In this document: one piece after another, positions 15,464-23,444 of the stretch
Position numbering within the stretch: position 1 is the first letter of the stretch
How the letters are laid out: every line of letters starts with the position of its first letter
Assembly (NCBI GenBank): GCA_017551925.1
Contig: JAFZKA010000029.1
Span: 1 to 39,216 of the forward strand
Source of the DNA: Bacteroidaceae bacterium
GTDB lineage: Bacteria > Bacteroidota > Bacteroidia > Bacteroidales > Bacteroidaceae
Reading direction: 5' to 3'
Length of the DNA: 39,216 nt
The notes under the pieces: model-generated
Databases searched by the model: none
Told to the model about the DNA's origin: nothing
Seen by the model: only the letters and a program-made list of their open reading frames with translations
Program-made: the position numbers and the translations under genes

Positions 15464-17290
15464 ATGACCAAGGCGGAACAGTTTGAATCCGGAATACGTG
15501 AAATGAATTCCGGCACGGCCATTTTGGGATCAGAATCTCCGTTGATAGGCATAAGCGGAAACTTCAGGGACGGTGACTGCACATTGGCCCAGGCGTACTA
15601 TATGTCTGTGCTTGAAGCCGGTTGCACTCCTGTGGTAATACCGTCATATGATGATGAAAAAGCGCTTGTCTCATTGCTTGATTCACTTGACGGCATTGTT
15701 CTTTCGGGAGGAGCAGACATTGATCCAGATTATCTTTCAGAGGAGCCGTTGGACTGCGTATCCGTCAATCCGCGTCGTGATGCCCAGGAGTTGCTGTTGG
15801 TGCGTCTTGCAGTGGACCGCCAGATTCCGCTGTTGGGTATATGCCGCGGCATTCAGGTCCTTGCTGCCGCTCTTGGCGGCAAACTGTATCAGGATATAAA
15901 GTCACAGCATGACCGGCCCACTATAGAACACAGTCAGACTATTGCGCGCGGACTGCCTTCACATGAGGTCCGGATTGAAAAGGACTCGCTCCTGTTCTCC
16001 ATAATGGGTTCTGAGAAACTTGCCGTGAATTCATTCCATCATCAGGCGGTCAAGCAGGTTCCTGCCGGGTTCAGGGTTACCGCAACAGCACCTGACGGTA
16101 TTATTGAAGGCATGGAGTCAACCGCATTCCGCCCCATTCTAGGAGTCCAGTGGCACCCTGAATGTTTCATTATGGAGAATGACCGTTCCATGATGCCCAT
16201 ATTCAAGTGGCTTACCGAACAGGCATCACTCTATAAACGTGCCAAGAAACTTCACGGCAAGACCATAATTCTGGACAGCCATTGTGACAGTCCCATGTTT
16301 TTTGACAAGGGGGCTCATTTCTGTCAGAAAGACCCGGATGTTGAGGTTGAATATGAATATGTAGGCGAGCCTTCACCTGACGGCAGTCCTACATTCAGAT
16401 ATAATCCTCTGGTTGACCTGCATAAGATGACTGCCGGCCGTTTGGATGCCAGTTTCATGGTTGCATATCTGCATCAGTATGAACGTGACGGTGAATCATT
16501 GAAAGCCGCAATTGCCAAGGCAGACCGTCTGCTTACTCTGATTGATGAGCGTATTGCCGAGTGTAACGGCTTTGCAGCCATTGTTACGTCGCCGAATGAA
16601 CTGTGGACAAACAAGTTCAACGGAATAAAATCTGTTGTAAAGGGAATAGAGAACGGATATGCCATAGGGCTTGACATAGATAATGTTGACCGTTTCAGAA
16701 AACGCGGAGTGGCATATATGACCTTATGTCATAACGGAGATAATGACATATGTGATTCACACAAGGGAAACCATGAGCATAACGGCCTGTCTGCGTTTGG
16801 TCGTGAGGTTGTGGCCAGAATGAACAGTGTAGGCATGATGGTTGACCTGTCACATGCATCAGAAAAAAGTTTCTGGGATGCCTTGGAGTGCAGCAGCAAG
16901 CCTATTATCTGCTCCCATTCATCAAGCCGTGCACTTTGTGACCATACCCGTAATCTGACCGATGAGCAGATGCGTGCCCTTGCCTCAAGCGGCGGTGTGG
17001 CTCAGGTCTGTCTGTACAGCGGTTTCCTTAAGAAGGGTGGTAATGCTACCGTTAATGATGCCGTACGCCATATCATGCACATGATTGATGTCATGGGCGT
17101 GGATCATGTGGGTATAGGTTCTGATTTTGACGGCGGCGGCGGATTGCCGGGTCTTGAAGATGCCTCGTGGTTTGTTTCACTTACTGAAAGGCTTATGGCT
17201 CAAGGTCTCAGTGATCACGACCTGTCACTCGTCTGGGGTCTCAATTTCCTCAGGGTCTGGAGTCTCAACGCTGACGGTGTCAGATTCTAA
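15464..17290 (+). CDS. Fusion: gamma-glutamyl hydrolase-like class I amidotransferase (C26) + M19 membrane-dipeptidase-type peptidase
   Basis: A 608-residue protein without signal peptide, so predicted cytosolic. Residues about 20-250 form a class I glutamine amidotransferase/PuuD-like unit, with VLSGGADIDP, nucleophile Cys127 in LLGICRGIQVLAA, and QWHPE carrying the catalytic His. Residues about 265-605 form an M19 (renal dipeptidase) domain with ILDSHCDSP (His273, Asp275 metal ligands), an Glu in the GIENG segment, MVDLSHASEKS, IICSHSSSRAL, HVGIGSDFDGGGGLPG and the terminal GLNFLRVW. All expected metal ligands are visible. The two halves suggest successive cleavage of gamma-glutamyl compounds or glutathione-derived peptides and then dipeptides. 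That substrate is inferred; a gamma-glutamyl-GABA or cyclic-peptide substrate is possible. The 3' end overlaps the opposite gene by 66 bp. Confidence 0.92.
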   Translation: MTKAEQFESGIREMNSGTAILGSESPLIGISGNFRDGDCTLAQAYYMSVLEAGCTPVVIPSYDDEKALVSLLDSLDGIVLSGGADIDPDYLSEEPLDCVSVNPRRDAQELLLVRLAVDRQIPLLGICRGIQVLAAALGGKLYQDIKSQHDRPTIEHSQTIARGLPSHEVRIEKDSLLFSIMGSEKLAVNSFHHQAVKQVPAGFRVTATAPDGIIEGMESTAFRPILGVQWHPECFIMENDRSMMPIFKWLTEQASLYKRAKKLHGKTIILDSHCDSPMFFDKGAHFCQKDPDVEVEYEYVGEPSPDGSPTFRYNPLVDLHKMTAGRLDASFMVAYLHQYERDGESLKAAIAKADRLLTLIDERIAECNGFAAIVTSPNELWTNKFNGIKSVVKGIENGYAIGLDIDNVDRFRKRGVAYMTLCHNGDNDICDSHKGNHEHNGLSAFGREVVARMNSVGMMVDLSHASEKSFWDALECSSKPIICSHSSSRALCDHTRNLTDEQMRALASSGGVAQVCLYSGFLKKGGNATVNDAVRHIMHMIDVMGVDHVGIGSDFDGGGGLPGLEDASWFVSLTERLMAQGLSDHDLSLVWGLNFLRVWSLNADGVRF

Positions 17291-19384
17291 GCCGGCTTTT
17301 TTTGCCTCTTTGCGGGCTTTTGCCTCAGCCCTTAAATTGCGGTATTTCTCCTTATTCTTTTCGCGGCGCTCTTTACGCTCCTCGCGTTGCTCCTGTTTTT
17401 TCTGTTTGTCATCCTCCTTGTTGCGGGCCTTCTTTTCAAGACGTTCCACATTTTTCTTGTGAATGTCAACCTGTTTCTTTTTGGCCTTTTGTGTCCTTAA
17501 AGCCTCTGGTTTCTGGTTTATCAGGGGTATATCGTCAATGTTCCAGTCAACAGAATGCTCCCAATCAGGTCTTAAGACAAAACTGCGGTTTATATACCAG
17601 ACTTTCTCTGACTGCCTTTTTTCAGAATACTCACCATTGTCCCACTTGCCATTGTCATTTACGTCATCAAACATTGATACGTAATAGGTGCTTGGATCAA
17701 GCAGGAAAAAGTCTGCCGTACCGTTCTCCAGTTTGGAACTGCGTACAACACCGCCTTTGCTGTCAAGTATTCTTACGGTGTAACCGGGCTTGGGATTGGC
17801 TACATTAACGGTCATCTTGCTGAACCTGCTCAGTTCACTGAATGACAAAGTGCTCTTAATGTGGTCATTGTGCAGTCCGTAAAGTCCGACTATACCGGCG
17901 GAGTCAATGGTTATGGTGTATGTGTTTTCAGGTCTCCACTCGGCATAGATCACGTATTTAAGTATATTGAGAGTGTCTTGCTCTATCTCATACGGGATGT
18001 CAAGCCATAGCGTATCCTGCTTTAATCTGACATGGATGACAGTATCAGATACAAAAGAAACGGGCTCCTGGAATGTAAGCGAAATCTCCTTGTACAGATT
18101 CATTGACGAACCTGAGGTCAGCCTTGACTTAAGGAACTGCTTTTCTGGGGTGAGCAGTTTGACTATGCCTAATGAATCACCCGCCTTTTCAAGTTTCTTG
18201 AGTTTTTTCTCTTTCTCTTTGTTCTCTTCTTCAAGCCTCTTTGCAGCCTCTTTGAGTATTTTCTCCCTGCTTCTCTTGGGAGTAAGTTTCAGTGTATCGG
18301 TGGTCGGAACCAATATGCCCGATGTATCCGTTGCCAGATAGGTTATACTCAGTTTTAGAGTATCCATGTAATAGACGGCGGTATCTTTCATCCAGAACGT
18401 GAGTGTGTCATATCGTGCACTGTGCTGGAGTATGTAAGCATCGGACTCATCAAAGTTCAAGCCTTTGACTTTTGGCATCGAGTCAACGGGGAGCGCAAAC
18501 TGGATTGTGAATTTTTCATGGACACTGCGATCGGCCTTGCTCATATACTGGATTGTCGGGGTAGGAGTGAATGCCAGCAGAGTAATGTCATCGGGCATAA
18601 AACGGGTGTACTTGACCAGGAGTGTGGTGTCAACTGAACCGTCATCGTTAAAGATGGTGTCCTCGCGGTATGCAGTTTCAGTTGTGGGAATTATCAGTGA
18701 ATCCAGCCAGGCAATTCTCTCGTTGCGTTGGGAGAAACTGAATGTCTGGTCCATATCCGTGATTGCATATATCCTGTACTTGCCGGGAGCAATGCCGCGT
18801 ATGTTGAAGTGACCGCTTATATCTGTACGTGATATCCTGTCAAACGGTTTGGTGATAAACGCTGAATCAGACAGATCGCTGTGCAGGCCCACGGTTATTC
18901 CCTTGATGGGTTCAAGGTCATTTGCGTTGAGGACATATCCTGAAACCTCAAGGGTGTCAATGGCACTGCCGGTGCTGAAACGGAAACAGTAATTGCCGAG
19001 CGGATTGCCCTCATTGTTGTCAATTATACCGTCAGAGAAGTCTATGGAATATGTGGTGTTCGGTTTAAGCGAGTCAAACAGTTCCACCTGAATCTTTTTG
19101 CCGGTAACCTTGACCTCAGGCTGTTCAATCTGGGGAGGGGAGATGATTACGTTGTCTCTGGGGTTCTCAAGTTTGATGAACTCATTGAAATCAATCGTAA
19201 CCTTGCGCCCGTCATATCCGGTCGCTCCGTTCTTGGGATGACTGTTGGTGATTTTTGGAGGTGTTTCATCAAAAGCGCCGCCGTCAGGATTGCCTATGGC
19301 TGCACAACCCGACAATGCGGCAAAGGTCAGTAAGACCAATGCCGCATTGCAGATTTTTGCGGTTATGTCGCTATAGCGATTCAA
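17225..19384 (-). CDS. Large Ig-like domain lipoprotein with charged coiled tail
   Basis: A 719-residue surface or periplasmic lipoprotein. The signal is MNRYSDITAKICNAALVLLTFAALSGC, lipobox Cys27. Residues about 38-140 form a SbsA-type Ig-like domain (ETPPKITNSHPKNGATGYDGRKVTIDF split here by family consensus, then NVIISPPQIEQPEVK and TTYSIDFSDGIIDNNEGNPL). A carboxypeptidase-regulatory-like beta domain follows (VSGYVLNANDLEPIKGITVGL). The middle is beta-rich with a Lys/Glu coiled coil near 370-410. The last 80 residues are extremely Lys/Arg/Glu-rich and end in an acidic tail. Function is unknown; proteins of this type are widespread in Bacteroidetes. It starts 1 bp after the fabF stop, so it belongs to the acpP operon. 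Confidence 0.85.
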   Translation of the reverse strand: MNRYSDITAKICNAALVLLTFAALSGCAAIGNPDGGAFDETPPKITNSHPKNGATGYDGRKVTIDFNEFIKLENPRDNVIISPPQIEQPEVKVTGKKIQVELFDSLKPNTTYSIDFSDGIIDNNEGNPLGNYCFRFSTGSAIDTLEVSGYVLNANDLEPIKGITVGLHSDLSDSAFITKPFDRISRTDISGHFNIRGIAPGKYRIYAITDMDQTFSFSQRNERIAWLDSLIIPTTETAYREDTIFNDDGSVDTTLLVKYTRFMPDDITLLAFTPTPTIQYMSKADRSVHEKFTIQFALPVDSMPKVKGLNFDESDAYILQHSARYDTLTFWMKDTAVYYMDTLKLSITYLATDTSGILVPTTDTLKLTPKRSREKILKEAAKRLEEENKEKEKKLKKLEKAGDSLGIVKLLTPEKQFLKSRLTSGSSMNLYKEISLTFQEPVSFVSDTVIHVRLKQDTLWLDIPYEIEQDTLNILKYVIYAEWRPENTYTITIDSAGIVGLYGLHNDHIKSTLSFSELSRFSKMTVNVANPKPGYTVRILDSKGGVVRSSKLENGTADFFLLDPSTYYVSMFDDVNDNGKWDNGEYSEKRQSEKVWYINRSFVLRPDWEHSVDWNIDDIPLINQKPEALRTQKAKKKQVDIHKKNVERLEKKARNKEDDKQKKQEQREERKERREKNKEKYRNLRAEAKARKEAKKAGLESDTVSVETPDPEEIETPDE

Positions 19385-19385
19385 A

Positions 19386-20660
19386 TCAGTCTATGCACTT
19401 CTTGAATATAATGCAGGAGTTATGTCCTCCAAAGCCAAAAGTATTGGACAGCGCGGCACGAACCTCTCTTTTTTGAGCTTTGTTGAAAGTAAAGTTCAAC
19501 TTGTAATCTATTTGCTCGTCATCATCACCTTCAACATGGTTGATTGTAGGCGGTATGATATCATTCTTTATTGCAAGCACGGTTGCAATGGCCTCAACAC
19601 CACCGGCACCACCCAACAGGTGACCTGTCATTGATTTGGTTGAACTCAGATTCATCTTGTAGGCGTGATCTCCGAATACAGCCTTGATGGCCTTGCACTC
19701 GGCAATGTCTCCAAGCGGGGTAGATGTTCCATGCATATTGATATAGTCAATATCTGTGGGCTTCATACCTGCATCCTCAAGGGCTTCCTGCATGACACGG
19801 ATTGCACCGCGGCCTTCAGGCTCAGGGGCAGTCATGTGAAATGCATCGGCTGTGGCACCCCATCCGGCAACTTCGGCGTAAATCTTGGCGCCGCGTGCTT
19901 TGGCATGCTCATACTCTTCAAGGATAAGTACACCGCCTCCCTCACCGAGCACGAATCCGTCACGGCTTGCGCTCATTGGGCGTGATGCCGTTTCAGGTGA
20001 GTCATTCCTGGTGGAGAGTGCGTGCATAACCCCGAATCCTATTATTCCACATTTACCCAGTGCAGCCTCGGCACCACCCGTAACTATGACGTTGGCTTTA
20101 CCCAAACGTATCATGTTTACGGCATCAATGATTGAATGTGTGCTTGATGCGCATGCTGAAGATGTGGTGTAATTAGGACCCTTGAGTCCATAGGTAATAG
20201 AAATCAGACCGGCTGCGATAGATCCTATTATGCGTGGGACAAAGAACGGAGTCACCTTTAGATCCTGTCCGCGTCCAACTTGTTCATGGAGGGTATCCAT
20301 GCCCTCTTGAAAAGAGTCAACACCTCCCATACCGAAACCAAGGATAACTCCAATCCGGTTCAGGTCTTCTTTCTCAAAATCCAGTCCTGAATCTTTAATG
20401 GCCTGGGTTGCCGAGGCAATGGCAAAATGGCTGTATTTGTCCATTTTGCGTAACTCTTTGCGGTCAATATACTGAGTCGCATCGAAATTCTTGACCTCGC
20501 ATCCGAACTTGACCTTGGTGGGTACTGAATCAATGTCAAAATTTGTAATAGGGCCAGCACCGCTCACTCCTGCCAGGGCATTGTTCCAGAATTCAGGAAC
20601 AGTGTTGCCTAACGGATTGACGGTACCAAGTCCCGTTACTACTACTCTTTTCAGATCCAT
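19386..20660 (-). CDS. fabF: 3-oxoacyl-[acyl-carrier-protein] synthase II
   Basis: Condensing enzyme of fatty acid elongation (424 residues, full length). The Cys-His-His triad is visible: Cys170 in TSSACASSTHS, the first His in NMHGTSTPLGD, the second in SMTGHLLGGAGG. N-terminal VVVTGLGTVNPLG and the C-terminal LSNTFGFGGHNSC are typical. The gene follows acpP by 19 bp. In many Bacteroidetes the gene after fabF is rnc; here it is the Ig-like lipoprotein gene. Confidence 0.97.
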   Translation of the reverse strand: MDLKRVVVTGLGTVNPLGNTVPEFWNNALAGVSGAGPITNFDIDSVPTKVKFGCEVKNFDATQYIDRKELRKMDKYSHFAIASATQAIKDSGLDFEKEDLNRIGVILGFGMGGVDSFQEGMDTLHEQVGRGQDLKVTPFFVPRIIGSIAAGLISITYGLKGPNYTTSSACASSTHSIIDAVNMIRLGKANVIVTGGAEAALGKCGIIGFGVMHALSTRNDSPETASRPMSASRDGFVLGEGGGVLILEEYEHAKARGAKIYAEVAGWGATADAFHMTAPEPEGRGAIRVMQEALEDAGMKPTDIDYINMHGTSTPLGDIAECKAIKAVFGDHAYKMNLSSTKSMTGHLLGGAGGVEAIATVLAIKNDIIPPTINHVEGDDDEQIDYKLNFTFNKAQKREVRAALSNTFGFGGHNSCIIFKKCID

Positions 20661-20679
20661 ACTTTAAAGCGATTGCAAC

Positions 20680-20925
20680 TTACTTTGTAGCTGCCTGGCT
20701 GATGAGTTCGATAGCCTCACCTACGGTTGTGATTTTCTCAGCCTGATCATCAGGAATTGAAATGCCGAACTCCTTCTCGAACTCCATGATGAGCTCAACG
20801 GTATCCAGTGAATCTGCACCCAGATCAGCTGCGAAACTTGCCTCAGGAGTAACCTCTGATGCCTCAACACCAAGTTTGTCAACGATGATAGCCTGAACTC
20901 TCTCTGCAATCTGTGAATCTGCCAT
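20680..20925 (-). CDS. acpP: Acyl carrier protein
   Basis: An 81-residue ACP, with the phosphopantetheine attachment Ser39 in [12 protein letters not shown]. The start was set at 20925 ([19 protein letters not shown]), matching the family. An in-frame ATG at 21024 would add 34 residues that resemble no ACP and would start upstream of the putative promoter. Acidic helices II and III ([22 protein letters not shown]) are present. First gene of the acpP-fabF-Ig-like operon. Confidence 0.97.
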   Translation of the reverse strand: MADSQIAERVQAIIVDKLGVEASEVTPEASFAADLGADSLDTVELIMEFEKEFGISIPDDQAEKITTVGEAIELISQAATK

Positions 20926-20963
20926 AATTGTAATTTGTTTTAGGTTTATATAAAATTTGGGCG

Positions 20964-20994
20964 CAAAGTAACCTTTTTTTGACCTGTACAACAA
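20964..20994 (-). promoter_or_regulatory. Probable promoter of acpP-fabF operon
   Basis: Minus-strand TTGTTG (20994-20989), about 17 nt, then TTACTTTG (20971-20964), one mismatch from TAnnTTTG. The acpP start is 38 bp downstream. Confidence 0.5.
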
Positions 20995-21067
20995 GTGTAC
21001 TGAAATCAAAATCTTTTCATAATGCACACCGCGCGCAATAATGTGTAATTCATTAAAGCAATAATAA

Positions 21068-21098
21068 TTGTGAATTAAGAAATAATCAACTACTTTTG
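21068..21098 (+). promoter_or_regulatory. Promoter of the DUF4254-GT9 operon
   Basis: TTG (21068-21070), 20-nt spacer, TACTTTTG (21091-21098), consensus for Bacteroidetes. The start codon is 29 bp downstream. Confidence 0.75.
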
Positions 21099-21127
21099 TG
21101 CCAAGAAATCAAGTTTAACCGCCAATC

Positions 21128-21742
21128 ATGTCATTCAGCCAGGAAAGTCTGAAGGTATTTGACCGCTCTATCATAGACTATCACAAATCAGATGATGTTG
21201 ATACGCCTATTGCCAATCCGTACAAGGAGAAATCCATAGAATACTATCTTTATCTTAAGAACTGGATTGATACGGTACAGTGGCATCTGGAGGATATAAT
21301 CAGAGATCCTCAGATTGATCCCGTGGCAGCCCTTGCCATCAAGCGCAGGATTGACCGTTCCAATCAGGAGAGGACAGATCTGGTGGAACTGATTGACAGT
21401 TATTTCCTTGAAAGGTTCAGCGGTGTAAAGGTATTGCCCGGTGCAACAATCAATACTGAAAGTCCTGCGTGGGCTGTTGACCGCCTCTCCATTCTGGCGC
21501 TCAAGATATACCACATGAAGATTGAGGCAGAACGCACTGACACCCCTGCAGATCAGCAGAAACGTTGCCGGGAAAAACTGGCAGTGCTCATGGAGCAGAA
21601 AAAAGACCTTTCAACAGCAATTGACATGCTGCTTGATGACATGGCGGCAGGACGTAAGTTCATGAAAGTCTATAAGCAGATGAAAATGTACAACGATCCC
21701 ACCCTTAACCCTGTTCTCTACGGCCAGAATGGCTCAAAATAA
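21128..21742 (+). CDS. DUF4254 family protein
   Basis: A 204-residue, probably cytosolic, helical protein (no signal or membrane segment) of the DUF4254 type, a family regularly found next to LPS-core glycosyltransferases in Bacteroidetes. Recognisable features are HLEDIIRDPQIDPVAALAIKR, then RSNQERTDLVELID and the C-terminal NDPTLNPVLYGQ. It overlaps the GT9 gene by 14 bp, indicating tight coupling. Its biochemical role is unknown; participation in lipooligosaccharide core assembly is inferred only from the neighbour. Confidence 0.85.
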   Translation: MSFSQESLKVFDRSIIDYHKSDDVDTPIANPYKEKSIEYYLYLKNWIDTVQWHLEDIIRDPQIDPVAALAIKRRIDRSNQERTDLVELIDSYFLERFSGVKVLPGATINTESPAWAVDRLSILALKIYHMKIEAERTDTPADQQKRCREKLAVLMEQKKDLSTAIDMLLDDMAAGRKFMKVYKQMKMYNDPTLNPVLYGQNGSK

Positions 21743-22808
21743 GACTCCCAAATATAAAAACGTGCTTCTGATCCGCTTCTCCGCAATTGGAGACGTGGCT
21801 ATGACCGTGCCGGTAATCCAATCAGTTGCCGATGCATATCCCGATGTACATTTCACCGTACTCTCAAACGCACGTTTTGCCCCTTTCTACGGCGGTATGC
21901 CTGAGAATGTCAGTTTCATGGGCGTTGACCTTAAAAAGGATTACCACGGATTCGGGGCCATGTTCAGACTTTTCTGCAAACTCCGCAGGAAAAAGTTTGA
22001 TGCTGTGGCTGATCTTCACGGAGTGTTGCGTACTACTGCTCTTTCTTTTTTCTACAGGCTTTTCTTTACTAAAGTGCGCCGCATAAAGAAAGACCGTCGT
22101 TCACGCAAACGCCTGACCCGCCAGCACAACAAGGACCTGACGCCTCGTCTGACATCATTTGACCGCTACCGGAAAGTGCTTGAAAAACTGGGTTTCAGGT
22201 TTGAGTTAAAGTTCCGGTCCATATTCGGTCAGGGCAAAGGTGACCTTTCAACCATCAGTTATATCGGCGCAAAAGATTGTCCATGGATCGGTATTGCTCC
22301 GTTTGCAGCCCATAAGGGCAAGATTTATCCGCTTTATCTCATGGAGGAGGTGGTTGCCCAGTTGGATTCGGCGGGGATGTGCCGTCAGTTTGTTTTTGCT
22401 TATGGCAGAGAACTGGCTCAGGTTCAGGGGTGGGCTGACAAGTACCGTTCCGTTGAGATTATCGACACACGTTTGGGTATGGCCGGTGAACTTGTGCTCA
22501 TGAGTCATATGGAGGTCATGCTTGCCATGGACTCTTCAAATATGCATCTGGCATCATTGACGGGTACGCCTGTCGTATCAATATGGGGTGCTACGCATCC
22601 TGCTGCGGGTTTTATGGGGTGGGGGCAGAATCCTGATGACTGCATCCAGATTGACCTTCCTTGCCGTCCGTGCTCAATCTACGGCAAAAAGGAGTGCATA
22701 TACGGTGATTACCGCTGCCTTACCGGCATCGATCCCGACACCGTTTTCGCCAAAGTCAAGATGCAATTGGGGACTGTCCCCTTTTGCACATGCGATAGTA
22801 AGCGATAA
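21729..22808 (+). CDS. Glycosyltransferase family 9 (heptosyltransferase-like) with repeat-encoded C-terminus
   Basis: A 359-residue GT-B glycosyltransferase of the ADP-heptose:LPS heptosyltransferase family, presumably building lipooligosaccharide core at the cytoplasmic face of the inner membrane. N-terminal NVLLIRFSAIGDVAMTVPV is the GT9 signature. LAMDSSNMHLASLTGTPVVSIWG is the C-terminal nucleotide-sugar site, followed by a Cys-rich PCRPCSIYGKKECIYGDYRC segment. The last 15 residues, MQLGTVPFCTC plus DSKR, are encoded by a REP-like repeat arm and flank, and are not part of the family fold. A native terminus near VFAKVK is likely. The identity of the sugar transferred cannot be read from sequence. 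Confidence 0.9.
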   Translation: MAQNKTPKYKNVLLIRFSAIGDVAMTVPVIQSVADAYPDVHFTVLSNARFAPFYGGMPENVSFMGVDLKKDYHGFGAMFRLFCKLRRKKFDAVADLHGVLRTTALSFFYRLFFTKVRRIKKDRRSRKRLTRQHNKDLTPRLTSFDRYRKVLEKLGFRFELKFRSIFGQGKGDLSTISYIGAKDCPWIGIAPFAAHKGKIYPLYLMEEVVAQLDSAGMCRQFVFAYGRELAQVQGWADKYRSVEIIDTRLGMAGELVLMSHMEVMLAMDSSNMHLASLTGTPVVSIWGATHPAAGFMGWGQNPDDCIQIDLPCRPCSIYGKKECIYGDYRCLTGIDPDTVFAKVKMQLGTVPFCTCDSKR

Positions 22809-22854
22809 TAGTTAAATAATACACGTGCAAAAGGGGACAGTCCCCAATTGCATC
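22760..22854. repeat. REP-1 inverted pair: two 30-bp arms, tail to tail
   Basis: Arm 22760-22789 and arm 22825-22854 are perfect 30-bp inverted copies separated by 35 bp. Each arm contains GGGGACAGTCCCC (or its complement) flanked by TTGCA/TGCAA half-sites and a T4 or A4 run. Each arm alone can form a GGGG-CCCC hairpin followed by TTTT, and the pair can form one long stem. Stop codons of the GT9 gene (22806-22808) and of wbqC (22812-22814) both lie in the 35-bp spacer, so the element probably also terminates transcription from both sides. Confidence 0.93.
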
Positions 22855-23444
22855 GGGAACTCCGGGCCCATGTTGAAGAGGAGATCTACGGCGCTCAGGT
22901 TGGGTAGGAAACCGTATTTTTGTTTAAAAACCTGCCAGTAGGGTTGGGGGGATTCAGGTTCTCCGATACCCGGTTCTGCTAGAGCACGCAAATCCAGCAT
23001 ATCATCTGTTTTGCGCGTATATGATTCCGTCAGTTTCAACTGTTTATTGATTCCTGCAAGTTCCATTATGCGCAAGGTGAGTTCAGTGTTGAAGTCAATC
23101 AGGAACTCATACTTTTTTTCATAGAACGGGCGGAAATCATCCTGATAGTACATAAAGAAAGGACTGTTCATATAGGCCGATTCAAGCGCGTTCCAGTGCT
23201 GATGCCGCCATTCGCCATGGTCACTGATACGCACGTCTTTCATGAGTTGCTTAGGGGCGGTGCTTTTGACAACAGGGATGGTCAGAGTCTGGATTCCGGC
23301 CGATGTGGCTATTCTGCAACGGTTACGGTAGGTCTGTTTGCAGTAGTTGTCATACTGCTCAATAAGCACATCACCGCCACTGTTGATGGCGGTGAAGAAA
23401 CTGACTGGCGGCAGATATGCCGAACATAGGAGAATGGTCTCCAT
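22812..23444 (-). CDS. WbqC-family protein with repeat-encoded C-terminus
   Basis: A 210-residue protein of the WbqC-like family (lipopolysaccharide/O-antigen-associated, activity not established). Motifs are LLCSAYLPPVSFFTAI at the N-terminus, QTYRNRCRIATSAGIQTLTIPV, and RISDHGEWRHQHWNALESAY. The family usually ends near LLFNMGPE. Here the frame continues as FPMQLGTVPFCTCII, of which MQLGTVPFCTC is encoded by a REP-1 arm and is identical to the tail of the opposite GT9 protein. The start overlaps the signal peptidase stop by one base (TGATG arrangement). Confidence 0.88.
   Translation of the reverse strand: METILLCSAYLPPVSFFTAINSGGDVLIEQYDNYCKQTYRNRCRIATSAGIQTLTIPVVKSTAPKQLMKDVRISDHGEWRHQHWNALESAYMNSPFFMYYQDDFRPFYEKKYEFLIDFNTELTLRIMELAGINKQLKLTESYTRKTDDMLDLRALAEPGIGEPESPQPYWQVFKQKYGFLPNLSAVDLLFNMGPEFPMQLGTVPFCTCII

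Noticed and set aside
22760-22854. Insertion sequence or transposon ends
   Set aside because: The 35-bp spacer has no transposase and the arms are REP-like palindromes found again singly at 38003; no target duplication was seen.
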